Source: an uncultured Clostridium sp. (lineage in GTDB: Bacteria > Bacillota > Clostridia > Lachnospirales > Lachnospiraceae). From it: a stretch of DNA of 7,097 nucleotides. The position numbers and the translations under genes are program-made. Numbering within the stretch: the first letter of the stretch is position 1; each line of letters begins with the position of its first letter. Of this stretch, positions 1 to 5,662 are shown one piece after another. The notes beneath the pieces were generated by a model that was given only the letters and a program-made list of their open reading frames with translations, did not search any database and had not been told where the DNA came from. Location: contig UQXF01000123.1 in assembly GCA_900544905.1 (NCBI GenBank), positions 1 through 7,097 of the forward strand, written 5' to 3'.

Positions 1-245
1 GGATAGCGGAAGGTTTTGCCGAACAGATACAGAGAGGTATCCGGCGTCACACAGGGGTGAATGGTGTCCATGTTGACGCGGATGTCCTGCCACTTTTCAT
101 AGTTGCGGATGGCGGTGTCGCCAACGCCCTTGGCACCGGGGCCGGGGATCTGGTTTTTGCAGGCCACACCGTTGCACACGGGGCAGGCCTTGCAGTACTG
201 CCCGATGCACTGGCGGGCATTGTTCAAAACATCAGCGTAATTCAT
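1..245 (-). CDS. Alpha-hydroxy-acid oxidising protein (FMN-dependent, LldD-like), N-terminal part, truncated by window edge
   Basis: Only the first 81 codons are present; the reading frame runs off the left edge. The start is ATG at 245-243, preceded by a perfect AGGAGG (258-253) at 7 nt. The peptide opens MNYADVLNNARQCIGQYCKA and has a cysteine-rich head (C13, C18, C21, C24, C29) with CPVCNGVAC followed by IPGPGAKG and NMDTI. From memory of the family, this is the N-terminal signature of clostridial proteins annotated as alpha-hydroxy-acid oxidising or FMN-dependent lactate dehydrogenase-like enzymes, which oxidise 2-hydroxy acids to 2-oxo acids with FMN. The catalytic FMN barrel lies outside the window, so activity cannot be judged. 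Codon choice (GCC, GGC, CGC, CTG) and about 58% GC differ from all other genes here, which raises the possibility of transfer or a chimeric join. The family call is fairly firm; the substrate is unknown. Confidence 0.75.
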   Translation of the reverse strand, partial: MNYADVLNNARQCIGQYCKACPVCNGVACKNQIPGPGAKGVGDTAIRNYEKWQDIRVNMDTIHPCVTPDTSLYLFGKTFRY

Positions 246-313
246 ATCGCATCCTCCTGTTCAGGCTCTCTTTTTCGAGCGGAACCTGCAAATTCCAACC
301 GTTCTCTGCCCAC

Positions 314-342
314 ATCATAGTCCGTTTTTATGGGTTCGTCAA
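314..342 (-). promoter_or_regulatory. Sigma-A promoter of the alpha-hydroxy-acid oxidising gene
   Basis: On the minus strand, TTGACG (342-337) is followed after 17 bp by TATGAT (319-314). Both boxes match the housekeeping consensus closely with ideal spacing. Transcription would start near 307, giving a leader of about 60 nt before the ATG at 245. The promoter is complete, so if the contig is chimeric in this region the join must lie to its right. Confidence 0.75.
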
Positions 343-443
343 GGGGATTATCAGGTTCTGCTTTTTTAAACGAAAAAATGTATGGCGCAGAAACGTTGAT
401 TTTTAGATTTTTCAAATTTTTTCAAAAAATAACTATATTTTTC

Positions 444-472
444 TTGACAAATCCGATATGAATAGGTATTAT
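444..472 (+). promoter_or_regulatory. Sigma-A promoter of the tRNA-Trp gene
   Basis: A perfect TTGACA (444-449), a 17-bp spacer and TATTAT (467-472) form a near-consensus promoter, as expected for a stable RNA gene. The predicted start is near 479. The short leader then contains a small hairpin (GACTT 481-485 pairing with AAGTC 494-498) before the mature tRNA at 509. The region to the left (about 345-443) is very AT-rich with T and A runs and shows no gene. Confidence 0.85.
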
Positions 473-508
473 ATACAAGTGACTTGCGATAAGAAGTCAA
501 ACATACAT

Positions 509-579
509 AGGGGATTGGTCAAATGGTATGATAGGGGTCTCCAAAACCTTTGGTGGGAGTTCGATTCTCTCATCCCCTG
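509..579 (+). tRNA. tRNA-Trp (anticodon CCA)
   Basis: The cloverleaf can be folded by hand. The acceptor stem AGGGGAT (509-515) pairs with ATCCCCT (572-578) over 7 bp. The D stem is 518-521 with 529-532, and its loop contains GG at 525-526. The anticodon stem is 534-538 with 546-550, with loop CTCCAAA and anticodon CCA at 541-543. The variable loop is 4 nt (551-554). The T arm is 555-559 with 567-571, with loop TTCGATT. The discriminator base is G579, the expected identity base for bacterial tRNA-Trp. The 3' CCA end is not encoded and must be added by tRNA nucleotidyltransferase. The gene stands alone between its own promoter and terminator. The CCA anticodon reads UGG only, so the gene gives no sign of UGA recoding. 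Confidence 0.96.
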
Positions 580-594
580 TTAACAGTTAGAAGT

Positions 595-631
595 CGTCAG
601 AGCCTTAAAATAAAAGGCTTTGGCGATTTTT
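595..631 (+). terminator. Rho-independent terminator of tRNA-Trp
   Basis: A 12-bp stem (595-606 with 614-625, including two G-U pairs) encloses a 7-nt A-rich loop and is followed by a run of five T (627-631). It lies 15 nt after the tRNA 3' end and closes the monocistronic unit. From here to the next promoter (632-768) the DNA is AT-rich and shows no gene or clear element. Confidence 0.85.
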
Positions 632-768
632 CTATGTATTTTTCAGAGAGATAACATTGTTAAATTGTCAGACGATACACTTTTAATCACTATTATGTCA
701 AATAAAAATCTCAAATTAAATTGCCTAAAATGCCATATAGTAAAGAAGGTCATTTTTTGCAATAGGTA

Positions 769-797
769 TTGATAGCATATTCCAAATTGCTTATAAT
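769..797 (+). promoter_or_regulatory. Sigma-A promoter of the 195-residue orphan gene
   Basis: TTGATA (769-774), a 17-bp spacer and a perfect TATAAT (792-797) lie just upstream of the gene. The predicted start near 804 gives a leader of about 26 nt with a GTGAGG ribosome binding site, so transcription and the TTG start at 830 fit together. Confidence 0.75.
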
Positions 798-829
798 GAA
801 AGCAAATTATTTATAGTGAGGTAATAGAG

Positions 830-1417
830 TTGGATGTATTAAATAATCTCAATGCGGTAAAAGTGTCTTGCAGTTCTGGCAGTAGTGTTAAAAAAACTTC
901 TGAAAAGAACAAGTGGCAATTAACGGATTCGCTAAAAGAGAAAATTGTTGAACTGGCTAAAAAGGATGCAAAAAACAATGTATATATGGGAAATGAGTTT
1001 ATGAACTTGCGGAAATCGGAGGTTGCTAAAGTGGCACCAAATCGGGCGGCACTGATAGGTAAGTTCAACCAGTCAATGAGTTCTGGAAATATGGGGGATA
1101 TGAAAAAAATACAAGAGGCAGATAAAAGATGGCTGTGTATTTTATTTGGGATACCCTATGAGGCTGAATATCAGGGAGAGGGAACTGGTTCTGCGGTTCA
1201 TATATATAATGAGGAAGGGGAAGAAGTTCTTACATACACTCAAGGAGCAGGGTGGCATGAGAAAGAGACAAAAGCAGAAACAGGTGTACATTCAGCGTTA
1301 AAATCAGCATATTATGAGGTGTATCACGATGCAAGAAAGGCACTGAACACGGGAACAAATGTGGAAATCACAAATGAAAATGTTGTGGTGCAAAGTAATT
1401 TCGATATGAAAGCATAA
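830..1417 (+). CDS. Hypothetical protein, 195 residues, TTG start; family not recognised
   Basis: I do not recognise this family. The start is TTG at 830, supported by GAGG at 818-821 (8 nt upstream) and a promoter with its start near 804; the first in-frame ATG lies only at codon 53, so a later start would lose a quarter of the protein. The sequence is soluble and rich in Lys and Glu, with no signal peptide or membrane segment. Residues 1-30 are Ser/Lys-rich and probably flexible. Residues 31-50 (LTDSLKEKIVELAKKDAKNN) look helical, followed by VYMGNEFMNLRKSEVAKVAP. Residues 101-110 are the only strongly hydrophobic patch (WLCILFGIPY). A glycine-rich middle (115-141) leads into a helical end with GWHEKETKAETGVHSALKSA (141-160) and YYEVYHDARK (161-170). 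It is monocistronic and converges with the ttcA-like gene; no convincing terminator is visible in the 59-bp gap. Codon use resembles the AT-rich neighbours. Confidence 0.8.
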   Translation: MDVLNNLNAVKVSCSSGSSVKKTSEKNKWQLTDSLKEKIVELAKKDAKNNVYMGNEFMNLRKSEVAKVAPNRAALIGKFNQSMSSGNMGDMKKIQEADKRWLCILFGIPYEAEYQGEGTGSAVHIYNEEGEEVLTYTQGAGWHEKETKAETGVHSALKSAYYEVYHDARKALNTGTNVEITNENVVVQSNFDMKA

Positions 1418-1476
1418 AGCATGTAATTTATGTTAAAATCAATGAAGAAAGTAAAGGGAATAATAGCGGTTGCTTT

Positions 1477-2199
1477 TTAAGTGTTTTTTACCGACTCGAA
1501 ATAATTTAATAATGCAGCATTCAGATTTTTGCGGATATCCGGGAATTGGGCAGAGCTTCTTTCAATAAATTCTTTTATCTCCTGGCGTTTGGTGTGTTTA
1601 TCTGCCGGACATGCATTTTGAATGACAGGAAGCTTATTTCGATAAGAAAAGCCTTCTATTTCCCGCTCGTCAATGTACAGCATTGGACGAATTACAGTCA
1701 GCTTTGTTGAGTCAAGGTATGTGACCGGAGGGAAGCAGTAATAGTGCCCCTCCAATAAAAGCGACATCATGCTGGTTTCAATGAAATCATCCTTGTGATG
1801 TGCATAGGCAATTTTATTGCAGCCTAATGCAAGGGCTTTGTTATTAAGAGCACCTTTTCTGAGCTTGGCACACAGGGAACAGGGATTTTTTTCTTTTCGC
1901 TCCTCAAAAACAATTTTGTAGATATCTGTATTTACTGGGTAAAACGGTATGCCGATTTGCTGGCAGAAGGAGTCCATAACCTGGATAGTGTGAGAGGAGT
2001 CGGTAATACCCAAATCCACATAGATTGCTGCCAAATCAAAATGCTTCGGAAAAAAGCTTTGTAATTTTTGCATTCCGATTAATAAAGTAAGGCTGTCTTT
2101 TCCTCCGGAAAGCCCCACTGCAATTTTATCATTTTCCTGAATCATATCGTATTTTTTAATGCATTGCCTTAAATAGCTCACTAATTTTTGTAAGTTCAT
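1477..2199 (-). CDS. ttcA: TtcA-family PP-loop ATPase, probable tRNA 2-thiocytidine(32) synthetase
   Basis: The 240-residue protein belongs to the adenylating N-type ATP pyrophosphatase family. Near the N terminus it has the PP-loop SGGKDS (31-36), preceded by KIAVGL. In the middle it has the cysteine pair C107 and C110 (PCSLCAKLRKG), then AYAHHKDD (131-138), and a third cysteine C197 in NACPAD. These three cysteines are the ones that hold the labile Fe-S cluster in TtcA, which adenylates C32 of certain tRNAs and replaces its oxygen with sulfur. It is shorter than the roughly 310-residue proteobacterial enzyme, but short forms are usual in Clostridia. The start ATG at 2199 has AAGGAG (2213-2208) at 8 nt. 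The gene is divergent from the 75-residue protein gene. A related cytosolic PP-loop protein with another target remains possible, as clostridia often carry several paralogues. Confidence 0.85.
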   Translation of the reverse strand: MNLQKLVSYLRQCIKKYDMIQENDKIAVGLSGGKDSLTLLIGMQKLQSFFPKHFDLAAIYVDLGITDSSHTIQVMDSFCQQIGIPFYPVNTDIYKIVFEERKEKNPCSLCAKLRKGALNNKALALGCNKIAYAHHKDDFIETSMMSLLLEGHYYCFPPVTYLDSTKLTVIRPMLYIDEREIEGFSYRNKLPVIQNACPADKHTKRQEIKEFIERSSAQFPDIRKNLNAALLNYFESVKNT

Positions 2200-2257
2200 G
2201 ATAGTTTCTCCTTAAATGTTGTAAAAGGGGTTACTTCTGATATCAGCAGATTTCTAT

Positions 2258-2266
2258 ATTATAGCA
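2258..2266 (-). promoter_or_regulatory. Extended -10 promoter of the ttcA-like gene
   Basis: On the minus strand, TGCTATAAT (2266-2258) is a perfect extended -10 element; no good -35 box lies 16-18 bp upstream, which the extended element can replace. The predicted start is near 2251. A perfect 10-bp palindrome, CTGATATCAG (2237-2246), lies in the transcribed leader just after it and could be an operator or chance. Confidence 0.6.
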
Positions 2267-2343
2267 TGTATCAGTGGGCTATGAAAGTGCCAGTATTTTT
2301 TGCAGGGTATACTTTTCTTATGCCGATATGCTTTCCTTAAGCC

Positions 2344-2372
2344 TTTACGGATTTGTGGAAAAGTGATATGAT
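2344..2372 (+). promoter_or_regulatory. Promoter of the 75-residue protein gene
   Basis: TTTACG (2344-2349), a 17-bp spacer and TATGAT (2367-2372) preceded by the extended TG at 2364-2365 give a good sigma-A promoter. The predicted start near 2379 leaves a leader of about 43 nt before the ATG at 2422. Confidence 0.6.
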
Positions 2373-2421
2373 TACAGACGGTAATTTAGTAGATAATATA
2401 TAAAAACAGGAGGAATGAAGC

Positions 2422-2649
2422 ATGAATCCAATGGCATTAATGCAGATAAAGGGCTTAATGGATAAATTTAAAAATAATCATCCCAAGGTGCCGATGTTTT
2501 TCTCAGCGGCATCAAAAAGTATTGGAAAGGGCAGTATTATTGAAATCAGTGTTATATCTCCGGAGGGGAAGAAAATCAATACAAATATGAGGGTGACGGC
2601 AGAGGATTTGGAATTAATCCAGCAATTAAAGACAATGACAAATTCATAA
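2422..2649 (+). CDS. Small conserved-looking protein, 75 residues, function unknown
   Basis: The ATG at 2422 has a perfect AGGAGG (2408-2413) at 8 nt and its own promoter, so this is a real gene despite its size. The protein starts MNPMALMQIKGLMDKFKNNH, a basic amphipathic helix. A compact central part (residues 21-60) with KVPMFFSAASKSIGKGSIIE and NMRVT suggests beta strands, and the end is an acidic helix (AEDLELIQQLKTM). There is no signal peptide or membrane segment. From memory, similar short proteins occur in Lachnospiraceae as hypothetical proteins, but I can assign no family name or function. It is divergent from the ttcA-like gene and convergent with the DUF1292 gene. Confidence 0.8.
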   Translation: MNPMALMQIKGLMDKFKNNHPKVPMFFSAASKSIGKGSIIEISVISPEGKKINTNMRVTAEDLELIQQLKTMTNS

Positions 2650-2661
2650 TAATAGAAAATG

Positions 2662-2687
2662 AGGATGAAAGCTGCTGCCTTCATCCT
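2662..2687. terminator. Hairpin between convergent genes, possible weak bidirectional terminator
   Basis: AGGATGAA (2662-2669) pairs with TTCATCCT (2680-2687), an 8-bp stem with a 10-nt loop, 12 nt after the stop of the 75-residue gene. On the plus strand it is followed only by TTG, so it is a weak terminator by itself. On the minus strand the following bases (CATTTTCTATTATT) are T-rich. It may work together with the hairpin at 2710-2733. Confidence 0.5.
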
Positions 2688-2709
2688 TTGCTGTTGCCAG
2701 GCATATGCG

Positions 2710-2733
2710 AAAATGGTTCAGTGAACCATTTTT
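2710..2733. terminator. Perfect 10-bp inverted repeat with T-run overlapping the stop of the DUF1292 gene
   Basis: AAAATGGTTC (2710-2719) and GAACCATTTT (2723-2732) form a perfect 10-bp stem around a 3-nt loop. Read on the plus strand it is followed by a fifth T and then GAG plus a TTTT run, so it can end transcripts of the 75-residue gene. Read on the minus strand the stem ends in four T. The TGA stop (2720-2718) of the DUF1292 gene lies at the loop, so its last codons form one arm. Confidence 0.6.
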
Positions 2734-3035
2734 GAGTTTTCCAGATGGTTAAATTCTTCTTCGTCCAGAAGTTCATCAAATTTCTCTTCCACAGCTTCCC
2801 ATTCCGCGTCCGATTCAATTTCGGAAAGTTCAACATTTTCACCATCCGACTGATAACGATAGAGAAAATATTCGCCCTCCTCATATCCTTCTATAGGTGA
2901 CTGGGGCATTAATGCAATGTAGAATTGTTCTTTTAGCGGAAAAATTGCCAGAATATCGCATTCCACCTCCTGATTGTTATCCAGATATAGAGAAATGGTA
3001 TCTTCTGTAATAATAGTAGTGTTATCTTTATTCAT
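2718..3035 (-). CDS. DUF1292 family protein
   Basis: The 105-residue, strongly acidic protein fits the DUF1292 (YrzB-like) family of small Firmicutes proteins of unknown function. It has the typical order: a strand pair around SLYLDNNQEVECDILAIF (15-32), then FYIALMP (38-44), an acidic loop, EGEYFLYRYQSDGENVEL (53-70), and a terminal helix with AEWEAVEEKFDELLDEEEF (78-95). It has no membrane segment and is probably cytoplasmic. The ATG at 3035 has AGGAGG (3048-3043) at 7 nt; this site overlaps the TAG stop of the upstream GGDEF-EAL gene, so the two are almost certainly co-transcribed and probably translationally coupled. Family assignment is good; what it does for the cyclic-di-GMP enzyme, if anything, is unknown. 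Confidence 0.88.
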   Translation of the reverse strand: MNKDNTTIITEDTISLYLDNNQEVECDILAIFPLKEQFYIALMPQSPIEGYEEGEYFLYRYQSDGENVELSEIESDAEWEAVEEKFDELLDEEEFNHLENSKMVH

Positions 3036-3046
3036 ATAAAATCCTC

Positions 3047-5473
3047 CTAAGAATTAATTTTTAATAACTCGATAAAATCCTCTTCTGATATTGCCCGGCT
3101 AAAGAAATAACCCTGCAGGATATCGCACATCTGCTCCTGTAAAATTTTTAATTGTTCGATTGTTTCAACCCCTTCGGCAATAACGGTTATGCCCAGCTGA
3201 TGTGCCAGACGGATAATGGTTCCTGCGATGTAGGTATCATTTTCATTTTCACAGATACCGGCAATAAAGGATTTGTCAATTTTCAGCGTATTGATTGGAA
3301 TTTTTGTCAGGTAGCTGAAGGATGAATAGCCGGTACCAAAATCATCCAGGGCAATTTGAATACCCAGTTCCTTCATCCGGTTAATTAAAGCCAGATTGTG
3401 TTCAAAATTTTTCATTAAAACACTTTCTGTTAATTCGATTTGCAAATACTTTAATGGCATGGATGTTTTTTCCGGAAGAGCTTCAATTGCCCGGATTAAA
3501 CGGTCTCCCCGGAGCTGGGAGGTGGAGACATTAACGGATATCTGCAATGGTTTAAAGCCTGCGTCAATCAGACGCTGGTTGAAGCTGCAGGCTTCAAACA
3601 AAGCCCATTCTCCCAACTCATCAATCAGACCGCATTCCTCAGCTACCGGTATAAATTCATCTGGTGACACAAAGCCCACAATAGGGGAATTTAAACGCAT
3701 CAATGCCTCACAACCGATAATTTCACCGGTTGCAATGTCTGCCTGGGGCTGATAGAGCAAATAAATGTCTTTATTTTCTATTGCATCCCGCAGGATGTCA
3801 ACCAAATCATTCCGGCGGTTTATCTCATCCTCCATGGAAGAACTGAAAAACGTATAGCTGTTTTTGCCGGTGTTCTTGGAGGAATACATTGCGATATCCG
3901 CATTTTTCATCAATTCAGTTAAGGAAAGACCATTTTGTGGGAAGAGAGCCACACCGGCACTTAATGTAATGTGCACGGTTTCGTCATTCAGCACAAAAGG
4001 ATGGGTCGCAATGGATACCAGGGTGGTAAGAAATTCTTCCAGCTCTTCACGGTCTGTTATCTGTGTTTTAAAGATAACAAATTCATCACCGCCATTTCTG
4101 GCAAGAATATCATCCTCCTTAATAAAGGAAGCAAGCTTAGAGGAAACGGCTTGTAATAGCATGTCCCCAAAGTCGTGACCCAATGTATCATTGATGGATT
4201 TAAAACCGTCTAAATCAATGAAGATAACCGCATGATTTTTTAATCCGCCATGGTTATCAGATAATATTTCTGTTGCATATTTAAAAAATGCCATACGGTT
4301 ATATAAACCGGTTAATGCATCTGTGTATGCCAGCTTTTCAATATTCTGATAGTTATTCTGCAGCTCAGCCTGGCTGGATTCCAGTTCTCTACGGGCTTCG
4401 GAAATTTCATTATAATTCGTAGAGATAATGTGCATCATCTGGTTAAAATTGTTGGATAAGATTCCAAATTCATCTTCCCGTTCCATATTGCACTGCACAT
4501 CCAGCTGTCCGTCTGCCGCGTTTTGCATTTTTTCGCTTAACTCCAGAATCGGCATGGTATATTTGGTGGCAAGGCTTTGGCTTGTCTGGACGGAAACAAT
4601 AATGACGATGATTAATATAATCAGAAAAATAATTGGCAGAGTGGATACAATGCTTGTGTAGACGGAGGTATCCTGCTTTACAATATAAATCCAGTTATAA
4701 AGCGTACAATAGCCGTATATATAATCATTGTTTTCAGAAAAGGAATCCGTGCGTATCGTGTCAGAGTCCGGTGCTTCAGATAAATTGTAGGAAGTGCTTT
4801 CCAAATATGTTAAAAAGGAGGCATCCTCTTTTGTATCATATCCAAATAAAGGTTTTCTGTCTTCATCCAACAGAAAGGTTTTGCGGGTTCCAGAGCTGGA
4901 GAGATAATTTCCAAAATAACCGGCTGTGATATTTGTCCGTACCAGACCGATAACGGAATCTTTTACGATAACCGGATATACAATATCCAAAGTATTTTCT
5001 GTAAAATTTGAACTGGGGATGATTGTCATCTCTTTAACCGTATCAATAGAATCCGGTATTATCTCTGACCAGTCTGCGGTGGAATCCCCGGAGGAAGAGA
5101 GTATCAGGTATCCATCCATGTCATAGAGGTAATAATTTACCGTATTGTCAAAATTATCAGAAATCTGGGTGACGGTATCCTGGATATTTTCGTAATAAGA
5201 GGTTGTGTTTAACATACCATCCGGGGAGTTGACCTTTTCCAGCAGATAGCTTTTTACATCACTGGATTTGGCAAGTGCAGAGGTCTCAATAATTTGTGAC
5301 TGCAGCTTGGAGGAAAATCCATAGCTGTAATCCTCTGCAATGTTTTTTGTGTTCTCCGTGTTAATTTCAATATATTTGTTGGTGGCAACAATATAAGCCA
5401 GAATTGCCATCACAATAACAGGTATGACAGCCATGAGTAATATTGAGCTTTGTAATGATTTTTTAATTGACAT
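3047..5473 (-). CDS. Membrane-bound cache-HAMP-GGDEF-EAL protein (cyclic-di-GMP cyclase/phosphodiesterase)
   Basis: The 808-residue sensor enzyme has TM1 (about 9-30), an extracytoplasmic double-cache-like region (about 31-275, with YLYDMDGYLILSS and LDIVYPVIVKDSVIGLVR), TM2 (about 277-296), HAMP (297-350), a coiled linker, GGDEF (about 382-542) and EAL (about 559-804). The cyclase motif GGDEF (461-465) is intact in ARNGGDEFVIF. The phosphodiesterase set also looks intact: EALMR (589), NVS (648), ELTE (680), DDFGTGYSS (710), KID (731), AEGVET (767) and QGYFF (787). Both activities are therefore possible; which dominates cannot be read. The inhibitory RxxD site is KEDD (452-455), so feedback may be weak. 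The ATG at 5473 is preferred over an in-frame ATG at 5506, because only it has a ribosome binding site (GGAAAGGA, 5490-5483) and because the promoter predicts a transcript starting near 5502. It heads an operon with the DUF1292 gene and is divergent from the CheX-type gene. Confidence 0.95.
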   Translation of the reverse strand: MSIKKSLQSSILLMAVIPVIVMAILAYIVATNKYIEINTENTKNIAEDYSYGFSSKLQSQIIETSALAKSSDVKSYLLEKVNSPDGMLNTTSYYENIQDTVTQISDNFDNTVNYYLYDMDGYLILSSSGDSTADWSEIIPDSIDTVKEMTIIPSSNFTENTLDIVYPVIVKDSVIGLVRTNITAGYFGNYLSSSGTRKTFLLDEDRKPLFGYDTKEDASFLTYLESTSYNLSEAPDSDTIRTDSFSENNDYIYGYCTLYNWIYIVKQDTSVYTSIVSTLPIIFLIILIIVIIVSVQTSQSLATKYTMPILELSEKMQNAADGQLDVQCNMEREDEFGILSNNFNQMMHIISTNYNEISEARRELESSQAELQNNYQNIEKLAYTDALTGLYNRMAFFKYATEILSDNHGGLKNHAVIFIDLDGFKSINDTLGHDFGDMLLQAVSSKLASFIKEDDILARNGGDEFVIFKTQITDREELEEFLTTLVSIATHPFVLNDETVHITLSAGVALFPQNGLSLTELMKNADIAMYSSKNTGKNSYTFFSSSMEDEINRRNDLVDILRDAIENKDIYLLYQPQADIATGEIIGCEALMRLNSPIVGFVSPDEFIPVAEECGLIDELGEWALFEACSFNQRLIDAGFKPLQISVNVSTSQLRGDRLIRAIEALPEKTSMPLKYLQIELTESVLMKNFEHNLALINRMKELGIQIALDDFGTGYSSFSYLTKIPINTLKIDKSFIAGICENENDTYIAGTIIRLAHQLGITVIAEGVETIEQLKILQEQMCDILQGYFFSRAISEEDFIELLKINS

Positions 5474-5508
5474 GTATGTAAATCCTTTCCTGTCCGATTT
5501 CATCATTT

Positions 5509-5537
5509 ATTATATATAATAAGAAAAGATTATTCAA
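5509..5537 (-). promoter_or_regulatory. Promoter of the GGDEF-EAL/DUF1292 operon
   Basis: On the minus strand, TTGAAT (5537-5532), a 17-bp spacer and TATAAT (5514-5509) form a strong sigma-A promoter. The predicted start near 5502 falls inside or after the upstream in-frame ATG at 5506, which decides for the downstream start at 5473. The perfect palindrome TTCAATTGAA (5533-5542) covers the -35 box and is a candidate operator. Confidence 0.75.
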
Positions 5538-5569
5538 TTGAAAGAGTAAAAAATTATACAGAAAATAAA

Positions 5570-5599
5570 TTGCATGTTATAGTCAAAGTGTGCTATAAT
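5570..5599 (+). promoter_or_regulatory. Promoter of the CheX-type/CheY-like operon
   Basis: A perfect extended -10, TGCTATAAT (5591-5599), is preceded at 18 bp by a weak -35 TTGCAT (5570-5575). The predicted start is near 5606, giving a leader of about 57 nt. The two divergent starts are about 100 bp apart, so a regulator bound between them could affect both operons. The leader has no recognisable riboswitch. Confidence 0.65.
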
Positions 5600-5650
5600 C
5601 AATAATAGCGGAAAATTGTGAGAAAATACAAAATTGAGAAAGTAATACAT

Positions 5651-5657
5651 AAGGGGG
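5651..5657 (+). promoter_or_regulatory. Ribosome binding site deciding the CheX-type start
   Basis: AAGGGGG (5651-5657) lies 5 nt before the ATG at 5663. The longer frame starting with GTG at 5618 has no comparable site, and the protein's repeat register begins right after the ATG, so 5663 is the start. Confidence 0.8.
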
Positions 5658-5662
5658 CTAAT

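Noticed and set aside
57..320. Plus-strand open frame of 87 codons across the left end
   Set aside because: It is antisense to the alpha-hydroxy-acid oxidising gene, whose family signature, ribosome binding site and promoter lie on the minus strand; the frame has no ribosome binding site of its own.
489..600. Direct repeat AGAAGTC (492-498 and 589-595) flanking the tRNA as a possible attachment site
   Set aside because: Only 7 bp, neither copy covers the tRNA 3' end, and no integrase is in the window. The copies sit in the leader hairpin and next to the terminator stem, so chance is the simpler explanation.
3396..5126. Several plus-strand open frames of 61-118 codons within the GGDEF-EAL gene
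   Set aside because: They lie wholly inside a gene whose domains and active-site motifs are intact, lack ribosome binding sites, and read as shadow peptides.
5600..5662. Possible cyclic-di-GMP (GEMM) riboswitch in the leader of the CheX-type gene
   Set aside because: The leader is only about 57 nt, AT-rich, and lacks the conserved GEMM core and paired stems. The cyclic-di-GMP link here, if real, is at protein level.
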